A stretch of DNA of 36,037 bases, taken from assembly GCF_001507335.1 (NCBI RefSeq), contig NZ_LMAH01000013.1:1-36037 (forward strand). Direction: 5' to 3'. Under the pieces are notes generated by a model. The model was not told the DNA's origin. It ran no database searches and worked only from the letters and a program-made list of their open reading frames with translations. Position numbers and translations under genes: made by a program. Shown piece after piece: positions 26,117 through 36,037 of this stretch (position 1 is the stretch's first letter; each line of letters begins with the position of its first letter). This DNA is from Chryseobacterium sp. JAH (GTDB lineage Bacteria > Bacteroidota > Bacteroidia > Flavobacteriales > Weeksellaceae).

Positions 26117-27016
26117 ATGACCTTCTTAGAACTCGCTCAATCTATATTAAAAGAAGAAAAGAAACCACTGACAGCAACTGAGATTTGGAATCTTGCTGTT
26201 GAAAAAGGTTATGATAAAAAATTAAATTCACAGGGAAAAACCCCGTGGTCTACATTAGGAGCCCAAATCTATGTCAACAGTAAAGATCATCCGAAATCAG
26301 TTTTTGCTAAAACAGATTCTAGACCTAAAAGATTTTACTTGAAATCAATGGCAAGCGTATTGGAAGATTATGAAAATACGATTCCGGAAGATCTTCCGCC
26401 CCTGAAGAAAAAGAAATTTGATTTTTTAGAAAAGGATCTTCACAAATATCTAACGTACTTCGTTTATTATCATTTAAACTGTTATACCAAAACTATTAAA
26501 CATCATATTTCAAGCAAGAAGGAATTTGGAGAATGGGTACATCCGGATATGGTAGGATGCTATTACCGTATGGAAGATTGGAAGCAGGAGATCAATGATT
26601 TTAGTAGGGCTGTTGGGGTAAATTCGGTTGTTTTATATTCATTTGAGATCAAGAGAGAGTTAAGCTTTGCAAACTTACGAGAAAGCTTTTTTCAGTGCGT
26701 GTCAAATTCGTCCTGGGCAAATGAATCTTATCTGGTTGCTGCCAGAATATCAGAGGATAAAGATTTTATGAATGAATTATCGAGATTGGCAGCTTCATTT
26801 GGTATTGGTGTGATTGAACTTGATCTTGAAGATCCGCATTCTTCAGAAGTAATTCTTCCTGCCAAATACAAAAAGGATTTAGACTTTGAAACAATGAATA
26901 AGCTGGCAATGAATAATGATTTTAAAGAGTTCATTGAAACCGTGAAAATCGATTTAACGAGTAAGAAAATTCATAAGAAAGAATATGATATTGTTGATAA
27001 AATTGAGAATTTTTGA
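26117..27016 (+). CDS. HrgA-like protein: HARE-HTH plus PD-(D/E)XK-like domain
   Basis: A 299-residue protein. Residues 1-75 form a HARE-type winged helix (FLELAQSILKEEKKPLTATE, IWNLAVEKGYDKK, TLGAQIYVNSKDH), also found in restriction-linked proteins and thought to read modified or specific DNA. The rest resembles HrgA/COG2958 proteins and carries a nuclease-like signature: Pro143-Asp144 in VHPDMVG and Glu177-Ile-Lys179 in YSFEIKRE, followed by a helix with Gln193. It is therefore a probable DNA endonuclease, perhaps aimed at modified DNA. It stands alone with no methylase of its own, but is close to the type I system. hrgA in Helicobacter pylori is known as a restriction-locus gene. Confidence 0.78.
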   Translation: MTFLELAQSILKEEKKPLTATEIWNLAVEKGYDKKLNSQGKTPWSTLGAQIYVNSKDHPKSVFAKTDSRPKRFYLKSMASVLEDYENTIPEDLPPLKKKKFDFLEKDLHKYLTYFVYYHLNCYTKTIKHHISSKKEFGEWVHPDMVGCYYRMEDWKQEINDFSRAVGVNSVVLYSFEIKRELSFANLRESFFQCVSNSSWANESYLVAARISEDKDFMNELSRLAASFGIGVIELDLEDPHSSEVILPAKYKKDLDFETMNKLAMNNDFKEFIETVKIDLTSKKIHKKEYDIVDKIENF

Positions 27017-27066
27017 TTAGTAAGCTTATCATAAAAAATTGTAAGCTTATAAAAATAATATTGGTA

Positions 27067-27561
27067 ATGTTGAAATTAAAAGAAATTATAAAATTGTCAT
27101 TAGATGATGATCATATTACAAATATAACGTTAGAAAATGTTAAATCTGCAAAAGTTATTATATTTGAAACTCCACAAAATAATGAAGATTTGGTGGAATC
27201 AGTAGTAGCTATGAATTTAATAAATGCAGCGTTAAAAAGGAAGGAATTTATTAGCAATGAGAAAGATTCACTTATTACATATAAGATGTTGAAAGCTAGA
27301 ATGTCAAGACTTTTTCATAATATAATAGATAATAAACAAAAATTTAATATTGATTTTTATATAAGTAAAGATGATAATTGTGCCTTCATAGAAATTGATG
27401 ATTTACAGTTTAGTTTCCATAATATTATAATTGACAAACCTTTGAAGGTATTTATTAATTCTCCTTTGAATAATCCAAAACCGTGGAAAGGTTTAAGATT
27501 ACAAAAAATTGCTGGAGAATTATTCGACTATTTCAGTAAAGATAATATTACTGACAGATAG
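27067..27561 (+). CDS. Small protein of unknown function
   Basis: The ATG at 27067 gives a 164-residue product (MLKLKEIIKLSLDDDHI); an in-frame TTG at 27013 would add 18 residues and overlap hrgA. It has alternating strands and helices, with no membrane segment or recognised motif; the C-terminal part (FNIDFYISKDDNCAFIEIDD, PWKGLRLQKIAGELFDYF) looks like a compact alpha/beta domain. It is co-oriented with the HrgA-like gene 50 bases upstream, so the two may be co-transcribed. The codon use is very A+T rich. Confidence 0.65.
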   Translation: MLKLKEIIKLSLDDDHITNITLENVKSAKVIIFETPQNNEDLVESVVAMNLINAALKRKEFISNEKDSLITYKMLKARMSRLFHNIIDNKQKFNIDFYISKDDNCAFIEIDDLQFSFHNIIIDKPLKVFINSPLNNPKPWKGLRLQKIAGELFDYFSKDNITDR

Positions 27562-27761
27562 GAAGTTAGTTATTTTTGAGATTTTACCTTATAAATTATA
27601 AGTGAATTTTAATAAACTAGCAATCTAAGATTAATCAGTAGATATTAATAAACTACCAATAATAAGCTTTCAACCTAAAAAAGGTTTATTATTTATAATT
27701 TTTCGAGTATTTAAATTATTAACCAGTGTCTAAAGCGCTGAAAAAATATAAAAGGTATTAA

Positions 27762-29309
27762 ATGACAAGTACAGCACAAAGAGCTGATTTACAGGCTAAA
27801 ATATGGAAAATTGCCAACGAAGTTCGTGGCTCAGTTGATGGATGGGATTTTAAACAATTTGTCTTAGGGACACTTTTTTACCGTTTTATAAGTGAAAATT
27901 TTACTGAATATATCGAAGCCGGTGATGAAAGTGTAGACTATGCAAATTTCAAAGATGGTGACATTCCAAACGAGATTATAGTTGACGCTATAAAAACAAA
28001 AGGATATTTTATTTATCCATCACAACTTTTTGAAAATGTTGCGGGTAAAGCTAATTCCAATGCGAATCTAAATACAGATTTAAAATTAATTTTTGATTCC
28101 ATACAAAATTCTGCAAACGGTTATCCATCAGAACAAGATATAAAAGGGCTATTTGATGATTTCGATACAACAAGCTCTCGTTTAGGGAATACTGTGGCTG
28201 AAAAAAATCATCGTTTAGCAAAATTATTAAGTGAAATAAATAAATTTAATTTTGGTAACTTCAAAGATAGCCAAATAGATGTTTTTGGTGACGCATATGA
28301 AATTTTAATCAACAACTATGCGGCAAATGCAGGAAAGTCAGGTGGTGAGTTTTTTACACCGCAAGAAGTGTCTAATTTAATTGCACGTTTAGCTTTACAT
28401 AAACAAACAAAAGTCAATAAAATTTATGATCCTGCGGCAGGTTCAGGTTCATTATTGCTACAGGCTAAAAAACATTTTGACAATCATATTATTGAAGAAG
28501 GTTTCTTTGGGCAAGAAATTAATCATACGACATACAACTTAGCACGTATGAACATGTTTTTGCACAACGTCAACTACGATAAGTTTAATATTGCGTTAGG
28601 TGATACATTAACGAATCCCCATTTCTTAGATGATAAACCGTTCGACGCGATTGTCTCAAATCCACCATATTCCGTGAATTGGAAAGGTTCAGATGATCCA
28701 ACCTTAATTAACGACGAGCGTTTTGCTCCGGCAGGTGTTCTAGCACCAAAGTCAAAAGCAGATTTTGCCTTTGTATTGCATGCCTTGAGCTATTTATCAG
28801 GTACAGGGCGAGCAGCTATTGTTTGTTTCCCAGGTATCTTTTATCGTGGAGGCGCAGAACAGAAAATAAGAAAATATTTGGTGGAGAACAACTATGTGGA
28901 ATCTGTAATTTCTTTAGCTCCTAATTTATTTTATGGAACTTCTATCGCTGTAAATATTTTGGTATTGTCCAAACATAAAACAGATGCAAAAACACAATTT
29001 ATTGATGCTAGTGGCGAAGAATTTTTCAAGAAAGTAACTAATAACAATAAATTGGAGGAAAATCATATTAAGGAAATTATAAAGATCTTTGATATGAAAG
29101 AGAATATCGATCATGTAGCCATTACATTAGATAACAAGATTATCACAGATAATGAGTTTGACCTATCGGTGAGTTCTTATGTTGAAGCGAAAGATACACG
29201 CAAAGCAATAAACATAGAAGATTTAAATAAGCAAATAGATAGTACTGTCAATAAAATTGATGACTTACGCAACTCAATTGCTAACATTATTAAAGAGATG
29301 AAAGTATGA
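27762..29309 (+). CDS. hsdM: Type I restriction-modification DNA methyltransferase HsdM
   Basis: A 515-residue protein with an HsdM N-terminal helical domain (about 1-150: [20 protein letters not shown]) and an N6-adenine methylase domain. Motif I is DPAAGSG (223-229), and the catalytic NPPY is at 300-303. It transfers methyl groups from S-adenosylmethionine to adenine, using HsdS for specificity, in an M2S complex that protects host DNA. Its last codons overlap the hsdS start by four bases (ATGA). It is the first gene of hsdM-hsdS-prrC-hsdR; its length and [20 protein letters not shown] motif fit the type IC (EcoR124/EcoprrI) group. Confidence 0.96.
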   Translation: MTSTAQRADLQAKIWKIANEVRGSVDGWDFKQFVLGTLFYRFISENFTEYIEAGDESVDYANFKDGDIPNEIIVDAIKTKGYFIYPSQLFENVAGKANSNANLNTDLKLIFDSIQNSANGYPSEQDIKGLFDDFDTTSSRLGNTVAEKNHRLAKLLSEINKFNFGNFKDSQIDVFGDAYEILINNYAANAGKSGGEFFTPQEVSNLIARLALHKQTKVNKIYDPAAGSGSLLLQAKKHFDNHIIEEGFFGQEINHTTYNLARMNMFLHNVNYDKFNIALGDTLTNPHFLDDKPFDAIVSNPPYSVNWKGSDDPTLINDERFAPAGVLAPKSKADFAFVLHALSYLSGTGRAAIVCFPGIFYRGGAEQKIRKYLVENNYVESVISLAPNLFYGTSIAVNILVLSKHKTDAKTQFIDASGEEFFKKVTNNNKLEENHIKEIIKIFDMKENIDHVAITLDNKIITDNEFDLSVSSYVEAKDTRKAINIEDLNKQIDSTVNKIDDLRNSIANIIKEMKV

Positions 29310-30508
29310 GTAAACTAAAAGAGTTATTGAAAGATACTCTAGTTGAGTGGAAAACAGTCGGAGAATATATAGATTATATACAACCAACAAAGTATTTGGT
29401 TAAAACTAAAAATTATCACAAAAGTTATAAAACTCCGGTTTTAACAGCTGGAAAAACATTTATATTAGGTTATACAAATGAGAGCGATTGTATTTACAAA
29501 GCTTCAATGAGCCCAGTAATAATTTTTGATGACTTTACTACAGCTAATAAGTGGGTTGATTTTGATTTCAAAGCAAAATCTTCAGCAATGAAAATTTTGA
29601 TTTCTAAAAATGAATCAAATATTTCACTTAAATATTTTTATTACTGGTTAAACTCTTTACCAGATGAATTGGTTGGTGATCACAAAAGAAACTGGATTAG
29701 CAAGTTTGCAATTAAAACTTTTCCAATACCGTTTCCAGATGACCCTCAAAAGTCATTGGAAATACAGGAAGATATTGTTCGTATTCTAGATGATTTAAAT
29801 GAGCAAAATAAAGCCTTAACTACTGGTTTAGAACAGGAAATAAATGCACGTAAGCAACAGTATGACTATTATCGCGAGGCCTTATTCAAATTTAAAGGGA
29901 AGGATGTGGCTCATTTCCCCTTAGGAGATGAAAATGTGGGGAAATTTATGAGAGGAAGTGGACTACAAAAAAAGGATTTTACAGACTCTGGTGTAGGCTG
30001 CATACATTATGGACAGGTATACACACATTACGATACTTTCGCCGTTCAAACTAAATCATTCGTTTCCCTTGAATTTGCTAAGAATGCCAGAAAAGCAAAA
30101 AAAGGAGATTTAGTGATTGCTACAACAAGTGAAAATGACGAGGATGTTTGTAAAGCTGTAGCGTGGTTAGGTAAAGACGATATTGCAGTAAGTAGTGATG
30201 CTTGCTTCTACAGTCATAATTTAAATCCAAAGTATGTGTCATTTTATTTTCAAACAGAACAGTTTCAGAAACAAAAAAGGAAGTATATTACAGGAACAAA
30301 AGTTAGAAGAGTAAATGTAAATGACTTACAGAAGATACTTATCCCTGTTCCGATAATTGAAGAACAAAATCGTGTAGTAGAATTATTAGATGAGTATGAA
30401 GTAACATCTAAGTGTATTAAAAAAGAACTAAATCATGAAATAGATCTTAGAAACACACAATTTAAATATTATAGAAATTTGTTATTAACATTCCAAAAGG
30501 AAAATTAA
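29306..30508 (+). CDS. hsdS: Type I restriction-modification specificity subunit HsdS
   Basis: A 400-residue protein with the two-repeat plan of HsdS: first target recognition domain (about 15-155), a helical spacer (about 160-200, including [20 protein letters not shown] and [11 protein letters not shown]), second target recognition domain (about 205-350), and a second helical spacer (about 360-400, ending YYRNLLLTF). The spacers set the distance between the two half-sites of the bipartite recognition sequence. The target itself cannot be read from sequence. The next gene begins 9 bases downstream. Confidence 0.95.
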   Translation: MSKLKELLKDTLVEWKTVGEYIDYIQPTKYLVKTKNYHKSYKTPVLTAGKTFILGYTNESDCIYKASMSPVIIFDDFTTANKWVDFDFKAKSSAMKILISKNESNISLKYFYYWLNSLPDELVGDHKRNWISKFAIKTFPIPFPDDPQKSLEIQEDIVRILDDLNEQNKALTTGLEQEINARKQQYDYYREALFKFKGKDVAHFPLGDENVGKFMRGSGLQKKDFTDSGVGCIHYGQVYTHYDTFAVQTKSFVSLEFAKNARKAKKGDLVIATTSENDEDVCKAVAWLGKDDIAVSSDACFYSHNLNPKYVSFYFQTEQFQKQKRKYITGTKVRRVNVNDLQKILIPVPIIEEQNRVVELLDEYEVTSKCIKKELNHEIDLRNTQFKYYRNLLLTFQKEN

Positions 30509-30517
30509 TGAATTACC

Positions 30518-31702
30518 ATGAGTCAAACACTAACTGAGGTAGCACAAACTTTAAAAGACAATAATAAAAAAGTACAATTAATTTATGCCTTTAATGGTAT
30601 AGGTAAAACACGTCTTTCAAGAGAGTTCAAAGATTTGGTAGCACCAAAGAATAATCAAGAGGGTGACAATTCTGTAAAAATATTGTATTACAATGCATTT
30701 ACGGAAGATCTATTTTACTGGGATAATGATTTGGATGCAGATACGGATAGAAAATTAATAGTTCGACCAAATGGATTTACTGATCTTGCCCTTAAATTCT
30801 TAAAAGATGAGAATCAAGATGGGAATATCATAACAAATTTCCAGCATCATACTACAACTAAAATTACACCATCATTTAATGAAAATTTTTCTGAAATTAC
30901 TTTTTCTTATTTAAGTGGTGGGAATAATAGTGTTCCAAATGTTAAAATATCAAAAGGTGAAGAAAGTAATTTTATCTGGTGTGTTTTTTATAGTTTAATT
31001 GAGCAAATTGTAGAATTATTAAATACAGAGAAGGAAGATCGTTCTAGTCATGATTTTGATGATTTGAAGTATGTATTTATTGATGATCCTGTAAGTTCAC
31101 TAGATGACAACCATTTAATTGAATTAGCTGTTAATTTAGCGATACATATTAAAAAATCTAATGGATTAAATTTTGTAATCTCTACTCATAATCCTTTATT
31201 CTATAATGTTTTATTTAATGAATTAAGTAATAAGGCGTGTTATATGTTAATGAAAAACGACGATGGAAGTTACGATTTGAATGAAAAGAAGGGAGATTCT
31301 AATAAAAGTTTTTCTTATCATTTACATTTAAAAGGTACCATTGAAGAAGCAATAAACAATAAGACTATTGAAAAATATCATTTCATTTTACTTCGCAACT
31401 TGTATGAAAAGACAGCAAATTTTTTAGGATATCCGGAATGGAAAATTTTATTACCTAATGATAGACAATTATATTATAATAGAGTTATCCAATTTACAAG
31501 TCATTCTACATTGTCCAATGAAGTCGTTCCTGAGCCATCAGAAGCTGAAAAAGGGATAGTTGAATTTTTATTGAAACACTTAGTTGATAGCAAATACTGG
31601 AAAGAAGAAATTGAACCACCAGCCACCGGTAATCAACTAGTGAATACACCAATTGATGTTGTAGAACCAATAACAGATCAGTTAGATAATGCCACAGTAT
31701 AA
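30518..31702 (+). CDS. prrC: PrrC-type anticodon nuclease (ABC-like ATPase plus ACNase domain)
   Basis: A 394-residue protein, almost the length of E. coli PrrC (396). The N-terminal domain is an ABC-type ATPase with Walker A GIGKT (27-31), a signature-like ISKGEESNF (144-152), Walker [14 protein letters not shown] (185-197) and switch histidine 224 in ISTHNP. The C-terminal domain keeps Arg293, Glu297 (RNLYE) and His329 (FTSHS). The spacing of 4 and 32 residues equals that of the PrrC catalytic triad Arg320-Glu324-His356. PrrC is held inactive by its type I enzyme and cuts the anticodon loop of tRNA-Lys when a phage inhibitor disables restriction. The location between hsdS and hsdR, with a 14-base overlap into hsdR, matches that role; the tRNA target here is inferred. 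Confidence 0.9.
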   Translation: MSQTLTEVAQTLKDNNKKVQLIYAFNGIGKTRLSREFKDLVAPKNNQEGDNSVKILYYNAFTEDLFYWDNDLDADTDRKLIVRPNGFTDLALKFLKDENQDGNIITNFQHHTTTKITPSFNENFSEITFSYLSGGNNSVPNVKISKGEESNFIWCVFYSLIEQIVELLNTEKEDRSSHDFDDLKYVFIDDPVSSLDDNHLIELAVNLAIHIKKSNGLNFVISTHNPLFYNVLFNELSNKACYMLMKNDDGSYDLNEKKGDSNKSFSYHLHLKGTIEEAINNKTIEKYHFILLRNLYEKTANFLGYPEWKILLPNDRQLYYNRVIQFTSHSTLSNEVVPEPSEAEKGIVEFLLKHLVDSKYWKEEIEPPATGNQLVNTPIDVVEPITDQLDNATV

Positions 31703-34700
31703 CACCATAGTCGAAAGCAATAATTTTATTGTTTTGGAAAAATACGATAAACAACGGATTCTGAATGAAGTTTCCAATGGTTATCAAACAGAAGCAGCTT
31801 TAGAAAGTGAATTTATTCAAGATTTAGTAAATCTTGGTTACGATTATCCAAAAAACATCACATCATTAAAAGATATGTTGTCGAACGCACGTATTCAATT
31901 GCAAGTGTTAAATGGTATGGAGTTTACGGATAAAGAGTGGGATCGCTTTCTTGAAGAATATCTAAATAATGCAAGTGATAATGTGGTGGCCAAAACAGAT
32001 AAAATTCATAACAACCATATTTATGATTTTGTATTTGATGATGGACACATTCAAAATATCTACATAGTAGATAAAATAGATATTACACGTAATAAAGTAC
32101 AAGTTATTTCTCAATTTGAGCAAAAAGGTTCATTTGCCAATCGTTACGATGTTACAATTTTAGTGAATGGATTACCATTAGTACAAGTAGAGTTAAAAAA
32201 ACGTGGAGTTGCTATTCGTGAAGCATTCAATCAGGTACATCGTTACAGTAAAGAAAGTTTAAATATCGAAAATTCGTTATTTAAATTCGTACAGCTTTTT
32301 GTTATTTCGAATGGTACAGATACAAGGTATTTTGCAAATACTGTGCAGAGGAATAAGAATAGTTTTGACTTTACTATGAACTGGGCTAGGGCTGACAATT
32401 CTTTAATTAAAGATTTAAAAGATTTTACAGTTACTTTTTTTCAGAAAAGAACTTTGCTTAATGTTATTCTTACCTATTCAGTTTTTGATATAGGAAATAC
32501 ATTATTAATTATGCGTCCGTATCAAATTGCTGCTACAGAACGAATCTTATGGAAGATAAATGGGGCCTTTCATGCGAAAAAATGGTCTTCTACTGAAGGT
32601 GGTGGTTATATATGGCATACCACCGGTTCCGGTAAAACTTTAACTAGTTTTAAAGCGGCACGTTTAGCAACACAGATTGATTTTATAGATAAAGTATTCT
32701 TTGTGGTTGATCGTAAAGATTTAGACTACCAAACCATGAAAGAATACCAACGCTTTTCGCCAGATAGTGTAAATGGATCTGATAGTACAGCGGGACTTAA
32801 ACGTAATATTGAGAAAGAGGATAATAAAATTATTGTTACGACGATTCAGAAATTAAACAATCTGATGAAGGGAGATAGCAACTTGGATATTTACAACAAA
32901 CAAGTGGTATTCATCTTTGATGAGGCACATCGTTCGCAGTTTGGTGAGGCTCAAAAAAACTTAAAAAAGAAATTTAAAAAGTTTTATCAATTTGGATTTA
33001 CCGGTACACCCATTTTTGCAGGGTATAACGCATTAGGATCTGAAGATACAGCAAGGGTTTTTGGCAAACAATTACATTCTTATGTAATTACCGATGCGAT
33101 CCGAGATGAAAAGGTTTTAAAATTTAAAGTAGATTATAATGATGTTAGACCGCAGTTTAAAAGTTTTGAGCAAGAACAAGACGAGAAAAAACTTAGTACA
33201 GCAGAAAATAAAAAAGCATTTTTACATCCAATTCGTATAAAGGAAATATCTAAATATATTTTGCGAAATTTCAGAATTAAAACCCACCGAAATCAGATAG
33301 GAAATAAAGGTTTTAATGCGATGTTTGCTGTTAGTAGTGTAGATGCAGCTAAATTATATTATGAAGAATTAAATAATCTGCAAAAGGAAAGTGATAATCC
33401 ACTTAAAATTGCAACGATTTTTTCTTATGCAGCTAATGAAGAGCAAAGTGCCATAGGTGATATTGTCGATGAAACATTCGAGCCAACTGCTTTAGATAGT
33501 ACAGCAAAGGAGTTTTTGACGAAGGCAATTGATGATTACAATGCATTATTTAAAACAAACTTTGGTGTTGAGGTTAATGAGTTTCAAAACTACTACCGTG
33601 ATTTAGCAAATCGTGTCAAGAAAAAGGAAATAGATTTAATTATAGTTGTAGGAATGTTCCTAACAGGATTTGATGCTCCTACTTTAAATACTTTGTTTGT
33701 TGACAAAAACTTACGGTATCATGGACTAATCCAAGCCTTTTCACGAACCAATCGAATATATGATTCGACTAAAACATTCGGAAATATTGTAACTTTTAGG
33801 GATTTAGAGCAAGCCACAATACAAGCGATTACCTTATTTGGTGATAGCAATACTAAAAATGTAGTACTGGAAAAAAGCTTTAAAGAATATTTAGAAGGAT
33901 TTACGGATATTGTAACGGGGCAAGCACGTAGAGGTTATGTTGAAATTGTAAATGAGTTAAACACGAAATTTCCTAATCCAGATGAAATAGTTAAGGAAAA
34001 AGATAAAAAAGAATTTTCTAAAGTTTTTGGCGAATATCTACGAGTGGAAAATATTTTACAGAATTACGATGAGTTCGCAAATTTAAAGGCATTTCAATCT
34101 GTAGACATATATAATCCAGAGGAAGTTCAAGATTTTAAAGAGAATAATTTTGTATCAGATCATGAAATTGATTTCATGAAAAATTTGGAGGTTCTACCAG
34201 AAAGAACGTCACAGGATTATCGCTCTACTTATAATGATATTCGCGATTGGCTAAGAAGAGAGAAAGACGGTAAGCAATCGGAAGAATCAACTATAAATTG
34301 GGATGACGTGGTTTTTGAAATAGATTTACTTAAATCTCAAGAGATCAATTTAGATTACATTTTAGAACTTATTTTTGAGCAAAATAAAAAAACAAAAAGT
34401 AAGGTAGAACTAGTTGAAGAAGTACGTCGACTAATTCGTACAAGTATTGGAAATAGAGCTAAAGAGAGTTTAGTGGTAGATTATATTAATGAAACGAATT
34501 TAGATACGATTATAGACAAACCTGCCATCTTAGATTCTTTTTATGCTTATGCGCAAGATAAACAAAATGAAGAAATTAAGGAATTGATTTCAGAAGAAAC
34601 ACTAAATGAAGAAGCTGCAAAACGTTACATATTCAGTTCACTAAAACGTAAATATGCAAGTGATAATGGAACTGAACTAAACTCAATTTTACCTAAAATG

Positions 34701-34799
34701 AGTCCTTTACATCCACAATATCTAACAAAGAAGCAAAGTGTTTTTCAAAAAATAAGTGCTTTTGTAGAAAAATTTAAAGATGTTGGCGGAGAAGTTTAA
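31689..34799 (+). CDS. hsdR: Type I restriction enzyme translocase/nuclease subunit HsdR
   Basis: A 1036-residue protein. The N-terminal PD-(D/E)XK nuclease domain shows Asp154 in RYDVTIL and Glu168-Leu-Lys170 in VQVELKK. The superfamily 2 motor follows: Walker A TTGSGKT (311-317), DEAH (411-414), FTGTPI, and motifs V-VI near [10 protein letters not shown] and QAFSRTNR. A long helical C-terminus (about 780-1036) is typical of the EcoR124 (type IC) group and binds the M2S core. It pulls DNA through the complex and cuts far from the site. It overlaps prrC by 14 bases; no disrupting change was seen, so the system looks intact. Confidence 0.96.
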   Translation: MPQYNTIVESNNFIVLEKYDKQRILNEVSNGYQTEAALESEFIQDLVNLGYDYPKNITSLKDMLSNARIQLQVLNGMEFTDKEWDRFLEEYLNNASDNVVAKTDKIHNNHIYDFVFDDGHIQNIYIVDKIDITRNKVQVISQFEQKGSFANRYDVTILVNGLPLVQVELKKRGVAIREAFNQVHRYSKESLNIENSLFKFVQLFVISNGTDTRYFANTVQRNKNSFDFTMNWARADNSLIKDLKDFTVTFFQKRTLLNVILTYSVFDIGNTLLIMRPYQIAATERILWKINGAFHAKKWSSTEGGGYIWHTTGSGKTLTSFKAARLATQIDFIDKVFFVVDRKDLDYQTMKEYQRFSPDSVNGSDSTAGLKRNIEKEDNKIIVTTIQKLNNLMKGDSNLDIYNKQVVFIFDEAHRSQFGEAQKNLKKKFKKFYQFGFTGTPIFAGYNALGSEDTARVFGKQLHSYVITDAIRDEKVLKFKVDYNDVRPQFKSFEQEQDEKKLSTAENKKAFLHPIRIKEISKYILRNFRIKTHRNQIGNKGFNAMFAVSSVDAAKLYYEELNNLQKESDNPLKIATIFSYAANEEQSAIGDIVDETFEPTALDSTAKEFLTKAIDDYNALFKTNFGVEVNEFQNYYRDLANRVKKKEIDLIIVVGMFLTGFDAPTLNTLFVDKNLRYHGLIQAFSRTNRIYDSTKTFGNIVTFRDLEQATIQAITLFGDSNTKNVVLEKSFKEYLEGFTDIVTGQARRGYVEIVNELNTKFPNPDEIVKEKDKKEFSKVFGEYLRVENILQNYDEFANLKAFQSVDIYNPEEVQDFKENNFVSDHEIDFMKNLEVLPERTSQDYRSTYNDIRDWLRREKDGKQSEESTINWDDVVFEIDLLKSQEINLDYILELIFEQNKKTKSKVELVEEVRRLIRTSIGNRAKESLVVDYINETNLDTIIDKPAILDSFYAYAQDKQNEEIKELISEETLNEEAAKRYIFSSLKRKYASDNGTELNSILPKMSPLHPQYLTKKQSVFQKISAFVEKFKDVGGEV

Positions 34800-35189
34800 T
34801 TAATATATTTAACTGACTAATATTTATAAATTGTTTCTGTTTCAGAAATTATCTGAAAACTTTATTTTGTTTACTTGACTTATAAGTTGTATACGGTAAA
34901 GTATTTTTCATACAACAAATCTTTTGTTGTGGATGTTTAGATAAAGTTTTGTTCTAAAGATTTAGGTATCTCACACTTATAAATCTATTATTTTATAACT
35001 TCAGGAGGAGTTGGGGATTCAATGGCAAATCTTAAAGTAGGTGATTTTGCTTCGTTATATTAGACTGTAAAAGTTATTTTTATTCTATTTATAATGTCAA
35101 AGATCAATATTTTTATAAAAAAGAATGAGTTAAAAAGAAGAATAAGTTTGTTAAAATATTTCAAGTGTTATTATAAAGTTTCATTAAAT
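34800..35189. other. Noncoding gap after hsdR with a short hairpin
   Basis: This very A+T-rich stretch holds no convincing gene. ACAACAAA (34912-34919), loop TCT, TTTGTTGT (34923-34930) form a perfect 8-bp stem that might help end the hsd transcript. A 13-codon ORF (35022-35063) with AGGAGG ahead of it is the only coding-like signal. Confidence 0.55.
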
Positions 35190-35224
35190 AAAAATAAATC
35201 CTGACATCGTTAGGATTTATTTTT
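35190..35224. terminator. Terminator of the leftward gene
   Basis: AAAAATAAATCCT and AGGATTTATTTTT form a 13-bp stem around a 9-base loop, overlapping the last codons of the gene at 35210. It can act in both directions, separating the gene from the hsd operon. Confidence 0.75.
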
Positions 35225-35542
35225 ATTGATAAACTCTTTAAATTCTTTAATATCTTTTTCGGTAATTTTGTCATATTGATCACCAAAATCTCTCATGTTA
35301 AAACCCATTGATTCAACAATTAACATTATTGTAACCATCGTTGATTTTTTTGCACCACTAAAAGCATTTGTAACTGTAGCTTTTCTGATATCTGCGCTGG
35401 AATTTGCAGCAATTTTTTCGTAGCTGTTAACTGAGTCATCTTTTTCTGTATTTACATCAATATAGCTTTTATTATAATTAAGTAAAAGTCGTAAAGTTAT
35501 TGCTACCTTTAACATGATGATTTTTTCAGATTCCTTATACAT
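35210..35542 (-). CDS. Small protein with HTH-like features
   Basis: A 110-residue protein; an internal ATG at 35515 would give 101 residues and is also plausible. The segment from about residue 40 to 85 (YEKIAANSSADIRKATVTNA, then TMVTIMLIVESMGFNMRDF) has the rhythm of an XRE-type helix-turn-helix, with the second half resembling the usual ETL..IA..LG.....F pattern. It is therefore a probable small DNA-binding regulator. It is divergent from the strong promoter at 35613, with an inverted repeat between them, so it may control the structured transcript to its right. The family was not identified with certainty. Confidence 0.6.
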   Translation of the reverse strand: MYKESEKIIMLKVAITLRLLLNYNKSYIDVNTEKDDSVNSYEKIAANSSADIRKATVTNAFSGAKKSTMVTIMLIVESMGFNMRDFGDQYDKITEKDIKEFKEFINKNKS

Positions 35543-35612
35543 ACACGCAATTACGAAATAATTGTAATTTTTTTCGGTACGCTTTTGTATACCATTATTA
35601 TTTTTATTATAT

Positions 35613-35643
35613 TTGTAAAATAAGTTACCGAAATGTAACTTTG
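35613..35643 (+). promoter_or_regulatory. Strong promoter with overlapping inverted repeat
   Basis: TTG at 35613-35615 and TAACTTTG at 35636-35643 are 20 bases apart, one of the best consensus matches in the window. A perfect 7-bp inverted repeat, AAGTTAC (35622-35628) and GTAACTT (35635-35641), overlaps the -7 box and is a likely operator. Transcription should start near 35649 and run right into the structured region. Confidence 0.7.
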
Positions 35644-35648
35644 CGATA

Positions 35649-36037
35649 CTTCAAAGAATAATAGAAGCTATTGCTTAGAATCTCGCTATTGAAAACTGGT
35701 ACTTTTTAACACACGAGACAATAAGTATTGAAGCTCACGACCTAGGCGTGGGTTTTCTCTCTTGTCTGTGTGTATGGTATACCAGTGCCTCAATAGCAGA
35801 TATTGTAGAGTTTCCCATGCCGTCTTTTTTTTCAATGCTGTTCGCTCATTTCTACATTAAAATCTAAGCCCTGCTTACAAAATAGTATCATGCACGATAC
35901 AATAGGAGGGTACAACCTATTGCGGCTTTTAAAGCTTACACGGGACAAATTTTCATATTTATTAATTAATGCTTTCCGGTGTCTTTTGGTCACTGCTCAA
36001 AGACCTCACCATGTCCTTTTTCAAACCAAAAGGCACT
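35649..36037 (+). ncRNA. Candidate structured RNA or long regulated leader, open at window end
   Basis: No long ORF follows the promoter, but many helices can be drawn: 35685-35692 with 35790-35797; 35695-35701 with 35780-35786; 35709-35721 with 35762-35773 (12 bp, one bulged G); 35734-35739 with 35747-35752, closing a loop that contains the palindrome CCTAGG; TGTAGA 35804-35809 with 35851-35856; and a junction closed by 35866-35870 with 35924-35928, enclosing two hairpins (35885-35900 and 35900-35922). A further 12-bp stem pairs 35979-35990 with 36025-36036. GCTATTG at 35667 duplicates the 5' arm at 35685, allowing alternative pairing. A 16-residue ORF (35817-35867, MPSFFSMLFAHFYIKI) might be a leader peptide. 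No known RNA family was recognised, and the direction is inferred from the promoter. Confidence 0.5.

Noticed and set aside
30518..31702. Generic AAA ATPase, SMC-like or RloC protein
   Set aside because: The length, the position between hsdS and hsdR, and the Arg-Glu-His spacing favour PrrC; the long coiled coil and zinc hook of RloC are absent.
35022..35063. 13-codon ORF preceded by AGGAGG
   Set aside because: Too short to support, in an A+T-rich gap, with no partner gene to make it a leader; noted only in the gap description.
35649..36037. Naming the structured region a retron, DRT RNA, tmRNA or group II intron
   Set aside because: No reverse transcriptase is visible and no family-specific motif was recognised; only a generic structured RNA call is supported.

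Overview
The window looks like an accessory region of a Flavobacteriia genome, most likely Weeksellaceae (Chryseobacterium or Elizabethkingia type). This rests on low G+C, Bacteroidetes-type promoters (TTG, 19-20 bases, TAnnTTTG), few Shine-Dalgarno sites, a type IX secretion sorting domain, and DUF6443-type RHS proteins. The genus is inference. I saw no tRNA, rRNA or CRISPR array.

Left edge (1-3790). The window opens in the last codons of mnmE (trmE), a chromosomal gene. Directly behind it sit a tyrosine integrase (345-1484) and an excisionase-like HTH gene (1685-1975), so the 3' end of mnmE is a likely island attachment site. An IS3-family, IS407-group insertion sequence follows (2066-3360), with a textbook A-AAA-AAG frameshift site. 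Next is a small XRE regulator with its own promoter and a bidirectional terminator.

RHS region (3846-20186, mostly minus strand). The main locus is a three-gene operon: a T9SS-sorted repeat protein, a 1366-residue secreted protein with a DUF5977-like end, and a 1232-residue RHS/YD-repeat protein. A small membrane protein that may be its immunity partner lies behind them. Further left is an orphan RHS C-terminal tip coupled by an ATGA overlap to a lipoprotein. Between the two RHS ends lies a compact module: XRE regulator, divergent CHC2/TOPRIM primase-ATPase, a complete XerD-like recombinase, and a second recombinase-like protein that has lost most catalytic residues. Operator-like repeats lie between regulator and primase, and large dyads and short repeats flank the recombinase end. 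The pattern of RHS tip, immunity gene, terminator and XRE gene occurs twice.

Mobile-element remnants (20187-23469). A 960-base gap with a REP-like dyad is followed by a RadC/JAB-domain protein and a DUF4099/DUF3945 protein of the kind carried by Bacteroidetes conjugative elements. Then comes a strong terminator and a noncoding stretch with two dyads.

Defence block (23470-34799, plus strand). It starts with a tight two-gene pair, a protein with possible distant similarity to nucleoid-associated NdpA and a membrane-anchored protein, which I do not recognise as a described system. An HrgA-like protein (HARE-HTH plus PD-(D/E)XK) and a small unknown gene follow. The block ends with a complete type I restriction-modification operon, hsdM-hsdS-prrC-hsdR. 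The embedded prrC-like gene keeps the Arg-Glu-His anticodon nuclease triad at the same spacing as E. coli PrrC, so cells have restriction first and tRNA cleavage as a likely second line.

Right edge (34800-36037). A small leftward gene with HTH-like features is followed by a strong rightward promoter. It reads into at least 390 bases of densely paired sequence with no long ORF, probably a structured RNA or a regulated leader whose partner gene lies beyond the window.
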